Assembly (NCBI GenBank): GCA_024803745.1
Contig: JANJXV010000099.1
Location: 2,170,001-2,234,000, forward strand
Length of the DNA: 64,000 bases
From: Megascapheus bottae
Lineage: Eukaryota; Chordata; Mammalia; Rodentia; Geomyidae
Direction: 5' to 3'
The notes under the pieces were generated by a model, which saw only the letters and a list, made by a program, of their open reading frames with translations, was not told the DNA's origin and ran no database searches. Below are positions 10,709 through 21,474 of this stretch, one piece after another. A program made the position numbers and the translations under genes. Within the stretch, counting starts at the first letter, position 1. Every line of letters begins with the position of its first letter.

Positions 10709-11649
10709 AATCAAAACAAATTCCTGATTTCTTTTTTAGACATAATTAGTTCTTTCAGGTGTGCCACAAGCCACTCATGCAAGAGCATTGCAGGATCCCA
10801 GCATTCATCTTGTCTCCAGTCTTATTCCATCCATCTCACAATGGTCATCTAAAACACCCTGCTGCATGCTTGAAGTCGCAAGGAACGTTCTCAACGCCAT
10901 GAGAAGCCCCCTTAAGCTCTGCCTCAGACATGCCCAGCCCCCATCCCACTTCCACATGAGCATTTGATTAGGAGAAATTTCCTGAGTACATCATCATCTT
11001 TTCCTCACCATTCAAATTTCATCTTTGGAGTCATTTCTCCCAGACAAAGAGGAACATGATCCATGGTTTGATAGCAGCTCCAGCTTCATAGTCCCAGCCA
11101 CCAACACCCCCCCCATTACCTTGCCAGACACCTGAATTCAAGAACAATGTTTTCACTACCCCTGACTCTTATCAAATGTTTTAACTTATACAGTGCATTA
11201 AAATAATTTTACTAAATGGAATAAACACATAGCATCAAGCTTCACAATCTTTGCACCTGAACTTTTAGTGAATAAAAGACACACCAGCATTTCTGTAGCC
11301 AACAGAAATCTTAGCTTTGAGATTTCAGCATTCCTGGTATCCAAGTTTGGATGTGCTAACACTGCCCTTAATGAGGCACTTCAACCACACAATCCCACAA
11401 CAATCACTGTCATTTGACATTCACTGGTAGGTGGTGCTAGGAAAAAGACTGATGTGCCAACTCCATGCTGGCTTGACCTATGCCATCTTCAAACCTGGAG
11501 CCAGTGGGGCTCCTCTCTCCATGACATCTTTTGTGTACTACCTCAGGAGGACCTTTACCTTGAGTCAAAATTATGAAGACTATCTCTACCAGCAAAGATT
11601 CCAGTGAGATGTGCCTACATGGATAAAGCTAAAATCTCACTAAAGTGAG
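10709..11649. other. Non-genic stretch shared by both copies (A)
   Basis: No repeat recognised. The short open frames present in both copies are explained by recent duplication, not by selection. Counterpart 43130-44073. Confidence 0.5.
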
Positions 11650-11876
11650 GTTGTTGGCAGTGCTGGAGCCTGAACTCAGGGCCTGGGCACTAAGCATTTG
11701 TACTCAAGACTAGCCCTTTACCACTTGAGCCCAAACTCCATTCCCAGCTGTTTTTATTTTTGGTAGTAAGAATCTATCAGACTTTCCTGTTCTAGGTGAC
11801 TTGGAACTTCCATAGTCAGATCTCAGCCTCCTGACCAGCCTGGATTAAAAGTGTGGATCAGCCATGCGCCACACCT
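11650..11876 (-). mobile_element. B1/IDL dimer SINE (copy A)
   Basis: 'tgctggagcctgaactcagg' to 'gatcagccatgcgccacacc', minus strand. Counterpart 44074-44299. Confidence 0.75.
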
Positions 11877-12257
11877 GAGGACTTCTGCCACCACATTTTT
11901 TCCCAAAAATTGGAAGAGGAAGATGAGGGAGGATTGGGCTCATCCTGCCCTGCATATGAAGGAGAGCATCAGCCCGTGAAATTCATTCCCTGTTGTAGGC
12001 TGCTGGAGAAAAGGTAGCAAATAGGCACAGGCTGGCAGCAGATGCCATAGAACAACTTGTGACCAAAACTCCCAGAGCAGACCTCAGAATCGATGACAGA
12101 GTTGGATCTATCCAGTAACAGAGGCAGTGGTGACACCTGAAACTGCGCGTTTGAGCCTTTGCTGCTAGTAAACATGGCCACCTATGTCTCAATGAGAAAG
12201 GTGAGATTTTGGTGGAGAAGGTGAGATTAAACATTATGTATCATGCAAGAAGACAGA
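11877..12257. other. Unrecognised stretch between SINE and L1 (A)
   Basis: Low in repeats and holds overlapping 70- and 83-codon minus-strand frames that persist in copy B (44391-44656). No family recognised; possibly a decayed processed pseudogene, but nothing proves it. Confidence 0.35.
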
Positions 12258-13112
12258 CTATAAGGGGTCTTTTATTATTCCAAGTGAAATTTTGGATTTC
12301 CTCTTCTGTTTCTTTAAAGAATGGCATTGGGATATTGATTGAAGGTTGCCATTTTTACAATATTACTCTTTCCAAACCAGGAGCATAGGTTTTTGCATTT
12401 CCTCAGTTCTGCGTTAATTTCCTTCTCCAGGGTTTATAGTTCCATCAAAAAGGTGCTTTACATTCTAAGTTAATTCCTAGGTATTTTATTTTCTTTGATA
12501 GCAAAATGAGTTGCTATCCTGATTCTTGCCTCATTCCTCTCATTTGTTGGCATATAGGAAGGCAGTTGACATTGAGGGTTAATTTTATACCCCGCTACCT
12601 TACCAAAGTTTTATATAAGCTCAAGCAGCTTCGGAGTAGAGACTATAGGGTTCTTTAAATACAGAATCATGTCATCTGTAAGGAGAGAAAGTTTCAGTTC
12701 CTCTTTCCCTTTTCCTCCTCACTCCAGTTAGAATGGCCAAGATCCAGAAATCTAATAACTTATGCTGGAGGGGATGTGGCCAGGAGGGATCACTACTACA
12801 CTGTGGTGGGATTGCAAACTCGTTCAACCAGTATGGAAAGCACTATGGCAGTATCCCAAAAAGACTAAACATAGAGCTCCCCTGTGATCCAGCAATTTCA
12901 CTACTTGCCAATCGTCCAGATAGGACATACTAAATTCACTAGAACAATAACATTTATCACAGCACTATTTACTATAGCAAAGGTATGGAACCAACCCAGA
13001 TGCCCGTCAGTTGATGAGTAGATCAAATATGGTATTTTTACACAATGGAATTCTGTGCTTCTGTCAGAAAGAATGACATAGACGAATTTGTAAGGAAACA
13101 GAAAGACTGTAA
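12258..13112. mobile_element. 5'-inverted (twin-primed) L1 fragment, copy A
   Basis: 12258-12710 reads as L1 ORF2 reverse-transcriptase sequence on the minus strand. 12721-13112 reads as the ORF2 C-terminus on the plus strand (around [13 protein letters not shown] and IELPCDPAI). Opposite halves meeting head-on are typical of twin priming. The plus half ends around 'ttgtaaggaaacagaaag' without 3' UTR or poly-A, so the 3' end was lost. Older than the array L1s. Confidence 0.82.
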
Positions 13113-13169
13113 AGTTTAGAAATTAGTTTCTGTCTCCTTCTCTATCTCTGTACAATTTAGAAGTTCCTG

Positions 13170-13244
13170 TTTCTCTCACTTTCTGTCTCTTTTCTCTTTT
13201 TCTCTCTCTCTTTCTGTCTCTCTCTGTCTCTCTCTTTCTCTCTC

Positions 13245-13310
<66 letters not shown>
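13170..13310. repeat. (CT)n microsatellite (copy A)
   Basis: CT-rich tract that becomes pure CT from 13251 to 13310. It abuts the 3' end of the minus-strand IDL, so it is a SINE-tail microsatellite. The Arg/Glu-rich frame it creates is not a gene. Confidence 0.95.
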
Positions 13311-13313
<3 letters not shown>

Positions 13314-13486
13314 CTTAGGCTTGAACTCAGGGACTGAGCTACTTTTGCTCAAGGTTAGCACTCTACCATTTGGACCACAATGCTGCTTCTGGCTTGCTCT
13401 TTTTACGTAGTATTGAGGAATCTAACCCAGGCCTTCATCCTTGATAGGTTAGCACTCTACCACTAAGCCACACAGTCAGCTTTTAG
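13311..13486 (-). mobile_element. IDL SINE (copy A)
   Basis: 'cttaggcttgaactcaggga' to 'ctaccactaagccacacagt'. It lies just downstream of the zinc-finger relic in the gene's direction. Confidence 0.82.
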
Positions 13487-15709
13487 AGGTTTCTGACAAA
13501 GGTTTTCCTACATGCTATTATTTCTTCTGTGAGTGCTCTTAATGCTTGCTGAAGGTTGACTTTGTTTAGAAGACTTACCCTAATGCTCCCATATACAGGG
13601 ATTCTATATATAGCTAAATGTTTTTCATTACTCAGAATTTCTCTATTGTGTATGTTCTGAAATGTACTGAAGACTGACTTCTGATTAAAAGTCATTGCAC
13701 ATTTGTTCTATTCATTAGTTTTCTTTTCTTCTATGGGAATCAGGTTTGTGATGAACACAGAAGTATGCATTTCCAGGTCAAACACTTTCCACATTTTAAT
13801 ATTCATAAGGTTTTTCTCTCCTATGTGCATTTTATACTTAGTCATGCATTCATGATGGATTTTTCATATTCTTATATTCATACGATTTTTATCCTGTGTC
13901 TGTGTGGTATCATGCAAACTCAACTATGAGTTCTTCAAAAAAATTTCCCTTTCATTTTATTCATAGGATTCTATCCTGTGGGTGTTTAGTGATAAATCTT
14001 GACTTGTGCCTTCTGGGGAAAAGACTGAACATTTGCTACATTCATTAAGGGTTTTATCTTGTGTTGGTTCTGTGACACAAGCTGAGTTTTCTTCCACAGA
14101 CTAAAAAGTCTTTCCTATTTATTACATTGCTAAGGCTTCTCATATGTGTGAACTCTCTTACGCTTCCTGAAGGGTGAATACTGCACGAAAGACTTTCAAC
14201 TTTGGTTATATTCCTAAGGTTTCTAATATGTGTGAATTCTGTTATGCCTCCTGCAATGTGACTTCCATCTGAAGGTCTTACCACATTTGATGCACTCGTA
14301 CAGTTTCTCTCCTGTGTGTGTTCTCTGATGCAATTTGAGGGAAGACTTCCATTTGAAAGACATTCCACATCGGTTACATTCATAAAGTTTTTCTCCTGTT
14401 TGAATTGTCTTATCTATGTTGGGGTTTGGCTTCTGTGTGAAGGACTTTCCACATATGTTACACTCATAAGGTGTTTCTCCTGAGTATATTCTCTGATGTA
14501 CATGGAGTTTTACCTTCCATTTGAAAGACTTTCCGCATTCACTACATGCATAAGTTTTCTCTCCTGTGTGTTTTTTATAATGCCCATCAAGATATGACTT
14601 CCACTTCAAGGTCTTTCCACATTTGTTGCACACATAAGGTTTCTCTCCTGTGTGTGTTCTTTGACGCAATTTGAGGGAAGATTTCTGTCGGAAAGACTTT
14701 ACACATTGGTTACATTCATAAGGTTTCACTCCTGTGTGTATTCTCTGATGAACACGAAGTTTTCCCTTCCCTTGGAAAGACTTTCCACATTCATTACACT
14801 TATAAGATTTCTCTCCTGTGTGTGTTATTTGATGAACTCGAAGGTGTATCTTCTGGGTGAAAGACTTTTCTCATTTGTAACATTCATAAGGTTTCTCTTC
14901 TGTGTGTCTTCTCTGGTGCAAAGTGAGGTATGATTTCAGTCTAAAAGTCTTCCCACATTTATCCCATTCATAAGATTTCTCTTCTGTGTGAGATCTCTGA
15001 TGTGTGCTGAGAGCTGAATTCTGGGCAGAAATTTTATTACGTTCGTCATATTCATAAGGTTTGTCTTCTCTTGGAGTCGAGGTTGGAGTGTCAGGTCTGA
15101 CTTCTCAGAAATTAATTTTCACACTTGATGTACGCATCACATATCTCAGGATATTTTCTCTGAGGTATTGTAAGGCGTATTTCATTACTGAAAGATTTCT
15201 CACATTCACTACATGTATGAGGAGTCTCTCCTGTGTACATTTTCAGATGTGTAGTGATGGTCGGTGTTAAGTACAATATTTTTCATCACACAGTACATTT
15301 AGCAGTTTTCCTCCCTCCCTGAAGAATTTCTTGGGCAGGGAGAACAGAATTATGATACTGCAGATCTTTTGGACTGTCACAATCATGAATAAAATGCTCT
15401 GAATATCCGATAGATTTTTAAGAACAGGAGACATACGAGATCTATATGCAGCATGCATCTCATCAGGCTTAGGAGACAGAAGCATGTTCTGACACTTAAT
15501 GAACTCCTCAGTCCTCACCCCTAAGTTGTTACCGTTATTACTAATCAGCTCTGGATTATGTGTAGAGCTCAAATTTAAAGTTCTTGCAAATCTCACATTT
15601 TCCTCCACTTCGATACTACTTGCAACTGCTACTTCACATAGACATTCATGTGGACTTTCCTGGCAAGTCTTGAACACATTTTCCATTACCTGGACATCTA
15701 AAATGAGTC
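13487..15709 (-). pseudogene. KRAB zinc-finger relic A, terminal (spacer plus C2H2 finger) exon
   Basis: An intact acceptor (ctag, exon from 15709) opens a frame in phase with the KRAB b exon (GLILDVQVMENVFKTC..), about 150 residues of spacer. A 1-nt loss in the oligo-T at 15415-15419 (five T; copy B has six) shifts the frame. In the finger frame two consecutive stops (TGATGA, 15283-15288) precede the array and are shared with copy B. The array (about 15230-14223) has some eleven C2H2 units with TGEK(P)-type linkers. The early ones have lost cysteines, the third has a TGA at 14871-14873, the fifth has HQR changed to RQR, and the eighth has lost both histidines. The best run is 14729-14223. 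Below 14223 only finger-like scraps persist. In life such proteins bind DNA in the nucleus and recruit KAP1; this one cannot be made. Confidence 0.9.
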
Positions 15710-16120
15710 CTAGAAAAAAAGACACAAACATACATGAGATACAAATATTCCTTACTGTAAAGGTAATGACTTTACTTTCCCATCCTAAGTGTTAGATATT
15801 TTAAAATATAAAAGTGGAAATTGATTTGTGAGAAATATATGCTTTTCTCCCTAACATATTAAGAAAATGATATTTTACAATGACCAATAATGTTTTTCTG
15901 TGTTTTAGTTCTCTTTTTATATCACAGGAAATATTTATTGAAATTACCCATCTATGTATTGCTACAGTTTTAAGCTGAGTACTAACTATAGCATACCTGC
16001 AGCTGTTTTTTTTGAAATACTGTTTTGTTTATACATTGAGGAATAGCTGCCTTTCTTTTATTTTTGAGAAATAATCTAAATATTGTGCTGTTTGCATCTT
16101 TTTAAAACTTTCTTCTCCTT
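15710..16120. other. Intron sequence of relic A
   Basis: AT-rich sequence between the finger exon and the first intronic SINE, with no further exon recognised. Confidence 0.5.
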
Positions 16121-16128
16121 TCTTTTCT

Positions 16129-16283
16129 TTTTTTTTTTTGTAGTTCATAGGCCTTGGCCCTGTCCCTGAACACTTCAGCAGAAGACTATAACCCCTATCC
16201 TTGAGCTACAGCCCCACTTCCTGTTTTCTAGAGTTAACTACAGATAAGAGTCTCAGGTCCTGAGTAGCAGATAGGATTACCTT
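16129..16283 (-). mobile_element. B1/IDL dimer SINE with internal deletion (A)
   Basis: The ID-like half and only the end of the B1 half remain (ctgagtagcagataggatta). T-rich tail. Counterpart 48510-48661. Confidence 0.65.
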
Positions 16284-16630
16284 ACCCAGTTTCAATGCTG
16301 TTTGCTTATTAACCATTAAGTGAGGAACACGAATTTTTCTAGATTCAGCGGCCACAAGTTTGGTGTATATGTCTGTTTGCCTTTGATCCAAGCAAGAATG
16401 ATTCTTGAGAGTAAGGACTTACACCTATATCCCTTCAGTTACAACTTCTCACTAAAGTCTCAATTTAGGTATTTGTGGGAATTTTGAAATTTGTTTCTTT
16501 CCATTTGAAGTCTTATAAAAATTCCTTTTCTAACACTCCTGTCCCTCAGAACCATGGAAGACCAGAAAATCCCCAGCTCATTGTCTAGTTAATTTTCTTA
16601 TGTTGATTGAAACTTTGTTGTTTTTCTTTT

Positions 16631-16807
16631 CCTTCCATTCCTGGGTTTAAACTTAAGACCTAACCACTGTCCTTGGGTTTTCTCAAGACTAGAACCCTAC
16701 CAATGAAGTCATTACTTCTGCCTTTTTCTATGTATGTTGTAATAAGGAATCAAACTTCTGTCTTTGTGCATGCTAGGCAAGCACTCTACCACTAGGCTCA
16801 ATTTCTG
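16631..16807 (-). mobile_element. IDL SINE (A)
   Basis: 'cctgggtttaaacttaagac' to 'ctctaccactaggctcaatt'. Counterpart 49002-49173. Confidence 0.8.
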
Positions 16808-16943
16808 GTGGAAAGATCTGGTTCTGAATACCAGTCTCTTCCTACCAGCAAAAAGATATTATCCTTATCAGAGAATAATGCCCTGACTTATTCCTTGTTT
16901 GCTCAATCATTTATAGTCTTAGTTTTAAAGAAATGAAAGATCA

Positions 16944-16944
<1 letters not shown>

Positions 16945-17002
<58 letters not shown>

Positions 17003-17034
17003 TTTCCTTCCTTCCCTCTTTCTTCCCTCTTTCT

Positions 17035-17102
<68 letters not shown>
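16945..17102. repeat. (TTTC)n microsatellite (A)
   Basis: About 158 bp, two pure TTTC blocks around a mixed pyrimidine core at 17000-17036. It is the tail of the adjoining minus-strand SINE. In copy B the tract is only about 59 bp and pure. Confidence 0.95.
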
Positions 17103-17332
17103 GTTTTGTAGTCATGGGACTTGAATTCTAGACCTGGCTGTTCTTCCTGAGCTCTTCAGCTCAAGGCTACTGCCCTATGTCTTTAGCCTCAACCCTACTT
17201 CTCATTTTCTATTGGTTCATTGGAGAGAAGAGTCTAAGGTGCTTTTGTGATAGGTCAGTCTTTGAACCTTGATCCTCAGATCTCAGCCTCCTAAGTAGCT
17301 AGGATTACAGGCATGAGCCACGGGCTCATGGC
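17103..17332 (-). mobile_element. B1/IDL dimer SINE (A)
   Basis: 'gtcatgggacttgaattcta' to 'ttacaggcatgagccacggg', well preserved. Counterpart 49370-49600. Confidence 0.88.
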
Positions 17333-17420
17333 TTTCTCATTTTATTTTTTTTCACAGTGATTTCTACAGAGAAATCTAACTTTAACTCTACTGCCACATA
17401 GAATTCGTCATATCACCCTA

Positions 17421-17602
17421 TGATTCTTGGTGCCGGGGGTTTGGGCTACCATGCACAAAGACCTGGTTCAGTTCCTTGGTACTACATACAAAGAAAAAGC
17501 CAGAAGTGGTGCTATGACTCAAGAAGTAGAGAGCTAGCCTTGAGAAAACCCAAGGACTATGCTCAGTCCCTGAGACCAGGTATAGGATTGGGAAAAGAAA
17601 AT
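17421..17602 (+). mobile_element. IDL SINE (A)
   Basis: 'gtgccgggggtttgggctac' to 'aggattgggaaaagaaaa'. In B the dinucleotide difference tagc/tacc lies in the A-box region. Counterpart 49689-49869. Confidence 0.78.
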
Positions 17603-17745
17603 GATTCTTGATTCATTCACAAAGAATTCCATAGGTTCCACACAGGATTTAGGGTAACTAAGAATATTATTGCTCAGTACATCACAACATGAACTTACCA
17701 ATGGGGCTCAGGCTCCAACATCAATATGAAGATGCATTCACTCAC

Positions 17746-17835
17746 CTGTGATATTCTTGTCAGAGGAATTTCCTATCTAGAGTTCTGCACAGTGCTCTAG
17801 CTTGTCAATTAATACAGGTTTGGGAACACATGGAC
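17746..17835 (-). pseudogene. KRAB b-box-like exon of relic A, with nonsense codon
   Basis: 90-bp exon between an acceptor (..ttctaatttacag) and a donor (gtgagtg), phase-compatible with the KRAB A exon. Translation from the split Gly reads GPCVPKPVLIDKLEHCAEL then stop. Copy B continues WIGNSSDKNIT. The KP..I.KLE....LWI pattern fits a KRAB b box. TGG to TAG at 17777-17779 removes the C-terminal part and everything downstream. Both splice sites look intact, so a spliced transcript would be a decay substrate. Confidence 0.85.
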
Positions 17836-18007
17836 CTGTAAATTAGAAACAGTAGAGAATTATTGCTTATGCTGTGTCATCATTGCTTTAAGTTCACAGA
17901 CATCCTACTCACAAGTTATCTATTAAATCTTTTTTCTCATTTCTCACTGGCTCCATGGTTGACTTTTCCCCAGCTCTGGATTCATTTTGTATGGCATAAA
18001 CTTAGCT

Positions 18008-18265
18008 GTCTTGCTCAAGGCTAGAAAAATACCAGTTTGAGTCCCAGCTCCACTTACATGCATAGGTCTTCATGCATGCTAGGCAAGCACTCAACCACAA
18101 AGTCAAACTCTTGACACTCCACTAACATTTTTGACGGGTTACTTGGAGTTATAGAGTTTCATGGCAATTTTTATGCCATTGCTGGCTTCAAATAAGAATT
18201 CTTAGATTTCTTCCTCCTGAATATTTTAAGATTACAGGCATGAAATATTGCACCTAGTGCTAGGT
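18008..18265 (-). mobile_element. Degenerate IDL plus B1-like SINE pieces (A)
   Basis: An ID-like piece (cttgctcaaggctagaaaaa .. gctaggcaagcactcaacca) is followed by a B1-like piece ending 'aagattacaggcatgaaata'. Counterpart 50276-50530. Confidence 0.65.
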
Positions 18266-18512
18266 TTCCATTATAAACTCACTGTTTAGTGATTTGTAGA
18301 TCCTATTTCCAATAATGATATATATTCTATTCTGGATGGTTTATCCACTTACAATTACTGTGTAAGTTTGGAATGTCGTCTCCATTAGAGGAAACATAAT
18401 TTAGAACTGTTGTCAAAGTATCCTGAAGGTATCCTGAAGAATGAGTACAAAATTACCTTAGATTTTCTTTAGAAAGTAATGATATTTCTCAGGGCCTGGA
18501 ATCTTTCATTTA

Positions 18513-18752
<240 letters not shown>

Positions 18753-18847
18753 TTAGCACTGAGTTATAAACACACCATGTCTGGAATTTTATTCTTTTTT
18801 TTGTTGGAATTGTATTCCTTTACTTAAATGTTTAGACTTACTATTGA

Positions 18848-19045
18848 CCTGAAAAGCTTAGGGATGGTGCCTAGGCCCAGAGTTCAAGTCCCAAGACCCA
18901 CAAAAAAATAACAAGGCAAGCCAGGTGTTGGTGGCTCACGCCTGTCATCCTAGCTACTCAGGAGACTGAGATCTGAGGACCATGGTTCAAAGCCAGCCTG
19001 GCACAAAATTCCATGAGACTCCTTTCCAATTACCCACCATAAAAT
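18848..19045 (+). mobile_element. IDL 3' tail and B1/IDL dimer SINE (A)
   Basis: 18848-18905 is a SINE 3' tail. At 18917 a new dimer starts (gccaggtgttggtggctcac) and is cut off within the joint near 19045. It lies upstream of the KRAB A exon. Counterpart 51119-51320. Confidence 0.82.
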
Positions 19046-19299
19046 GTTTAATGGCTTGTGGCATATCATGGTAGAGCAATTGTGGTATCAAAAAATAAGT
19101 CAGGGGAGTAGATTTAGGTTATAAATGGAATTATTCCATTGAAAAGGAACTACATTATATGATGACATATGCTGGTACTCTGAGAATATTGCAAAATCTT
19201 AGGGTATCAAGTAATAATACTGTGAAGTACAGCAAGAATGTTAATGTTCTATGGCTGGCATAATAATCACTTGGGGAAGAAATTTTTTTTCTTTTGTTT

Positions 19300-19535
19300 G
19301 GCTGGGGGATTTGTAAGGCTTGAACTCTGGGCCTGGGCACTGTTCCTGAGCTCTTCAATTCAAGGCTATCACCCTACCTATGAAGCCACAGTGCCATTTC
19401 CCATATTCTAGTGGTTAACTGTCGATGAGAGTCTCATAGACTTTCTAATGCCCAGGCTGGCTTTGAACCAAATCTTTAGGTATCAGCCTGATATCTGAGT
19501 AGCTAGGATTACAGGTATAAGGCACTGCACCTGGC
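19300..19535 (-). mobile_element. B1/IDL dimer SINE (A)
   Basis: 'gtaaggcttgaactctgggc' to 'aaggcactgcacctggc'. Counterpart 51572-51806. Confidence 0.87.
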
Positions 19536-19664
19536 AAGAAATTTATTTCTTGCTGTTTTATACTACAAATTTACTGTATGTTTTACTTTTTCAAAAAGAC
19601 TGAGGATGACCTTTGTTCTGTATATAATGGGAAGAGGGGTAGGGAGCTGTGAGCAGAAGAACTG

Positions 19665-19757
19665 AGGGGAAATACTCAGGGTAGGACAATAGCCTTAACT
19701 AAAGAGCTCACGGCCCAAGGTCCAAGCCCCATGACTTTCCCCACTACCCCACAAAAA
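19665..19757 (+). mobile_element. SINE 3' half (A)
   Basis: 'gggtaggacaatagccttaa .. ccaagccccatgactttccc', plus strand, ending in an A run. Counterpart 51942-52030. Confidence 0.6.
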
Positions 19758-20510
19758 AGGGAAAATAATTGGAGATTGGAGAGGATTTTCTAAAAAGAAT
19801 ATATAGAAATAGTAGTTCAAAATGTAGAAAGAAGTTCAATATTAACAGTCATGAGAAAAATTAAAATTACAATGAAATCTTTACTTTAAGTATATTAATA
19901 TAAATATAGTTTTAAACAAAAAGATCCACATACACACACACAAACACACACACACACACACGCATACAAAAAACAACTTTCAAAGTCTAACTATTACTGG
20001 GAAGGTAGTGAGAAGAAGTAGAACTTTGGAATAGTTCTGCAAGTAATATAAAACAATCAAAAATTGCGTGGAGAGTGCTAAAAAAGTACTAATTACATAG
20101 AAATATGGTCCAACACTTCTATTTCTAGATTTGTACCTAATGGAAGAGAAAGCAGAGACTAGAACAAATATGTGGAGAATCCATTCACAACTATTAATAA
20201 TAATCAAAAGATAGAAATATGCAAAACAATGCATTGAAAAGGAAGAACATTTTACTATATTTTACAGATGAATCTTGATTACAGTAAACTAAAAATACAG
20301 CAGTCATAAAGGAAGACCTAGGGTATGTTTTCCCTTCCAGAGCTTCCAAGGATCAACAAACCCTTAGAGCCAAAAAGCACGATGGTTCCAGAGAATGGAG
20401 TAGAGAGGAACAGGAGCTGAATGTTTAATGATTATACATGGAAGATGAAAATTGCTCTAGATGGGTAGAATGAAGAGAGAACTGTACCCTAAACAATGGT
20501 TATGTAGCCA
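19758..20510. other. Non-genic stretch with (CA)n (A)
   Basis: AT-rich DNA with a (CA)n tract at 19931-19967. A 5' exon of the KRAB relic could lie here or further upstream, but I see no convincing one. Confidence 0.5.
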
Positions 20511-20515
20511 CACAG

Positions 20516-20770
20516 AATGGGACACACCTATACTCCCTGATCTTGGGAAACTCAAGAAGAATTTCTAGCCAACCTGGATGCATGGAAAGATCTATCATAA
20601 AAACTAATGTGGAGGGGCTGGGAGTTTGGCATAGTTGTAGAGTGCTTGTATGAAGACGAAGGTTCAATTCCGCAGTACCACATACACAGAAAAAACCAGA
20701 AGTAGTGCTGTGGCTCAAGTAGAAGATCACTAGGCTTGAGGAAAGCTGAAGGACAGTGCTTAAACCGAGT
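20516..20770 (+). mobile_element. B1-like scrap and IDL SINE (A)
   Basis: 20611-20770 is an IDL with a good B-box match (ggttcaattccgcagtacc). A poor B1-like piece precedes it from 20516. Counterpart 52798-53057. Confidence 0.75.
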
Positions 20771-20786
20771 TTAAAAAAAACCCAGA

Positions 20787-21045
20787 AAGGTGAGCATGAT
20801 GGGGTGGTGGCTCACTTCTATAATCCTAGATACTCAGGAGGCTGAGATCTGAGGATCAAGGTTTAAAGCCATCCTGGCACAAAAAGACCTGAGACACTTA
20901 TCTCCAATTTACCTTTAGAAAATGGGAAGTGGGGCTTGGCTCCAGGGTAAGGTGGTAGCCTGGAGCTGAAGAGCTCAGGGATAGTGCCGAGGCTGAGTTC
21001 AAGATCTATGACCCACCAAGAAAAACCCAAAAAACAAAAAATAAG
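20787..21045 (+). mobile_element. B1/IDL dimer SINE (A)
   Basis: Complete dimer from 'ggggtggtggctcacttcta' through 'gagctgaagagctcaggg' to an A-rich tail. Counterpart 53069-53328. Confidence 0.88.
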
Positions 21046-21474
21046 ATGGAAAAAATTGGATTCTGTGAATTTTATCATGCATATAAATGTCTTTTTTTAC
21101 GGTTGAAATAACAAATTGTTTGGAAAAAAGTTTTTACCTAGAAATGTACACTACAAATGGAATTAACAACAAACACAAAATATGCAAAAGATACAAATTA
21201 TCACAATATGGGTATCCTGCTTCTGTATCTTTCACTGACTCTTGTTCAAATGAGTCACATATTCTGAATGATTTCTCCCAGTCGATATATGCCACAAGTG
21301 TTAGCTTGTACTGTACTTCTTGGGAAATCAAAAGCAAATACTAAGCAAATGTGTGTTAGATTTTGTCAACAGTGATATTTCAAATATAAATCCCTACTCA
21401 TTGCATTATTTAATATCAATGCCGGAATCTAACTTACACTGGCAGAATCTTCAATCTTTTGAGAATCTTCAAAA
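21046..21474. other. Unique stretch up to the L1 block (A)
   Basis: No recognised element. It is cut at 21475 by L1 ORF2 sequence, and the same cut occurs at 53758 in copy B, so the join predates the duplication. Confidence 0.55.

Noticed and set aside
11969..12234. Two overlapping 70- and 83-codon minus-strand frames as a gene
   Set aside because: Present in both copies, but in two different frames with no known motif and no splice or start context. Kept only as unrecognised sequence.
20611..20770. tRNA gene from the A/B-box-like sequence
   Set aside because: The B-box-like 'ggttcaattcc' belongs to a tRNA-derived SINE. No cloverleaf could be drawn, and the same signal recurs in every IDL.
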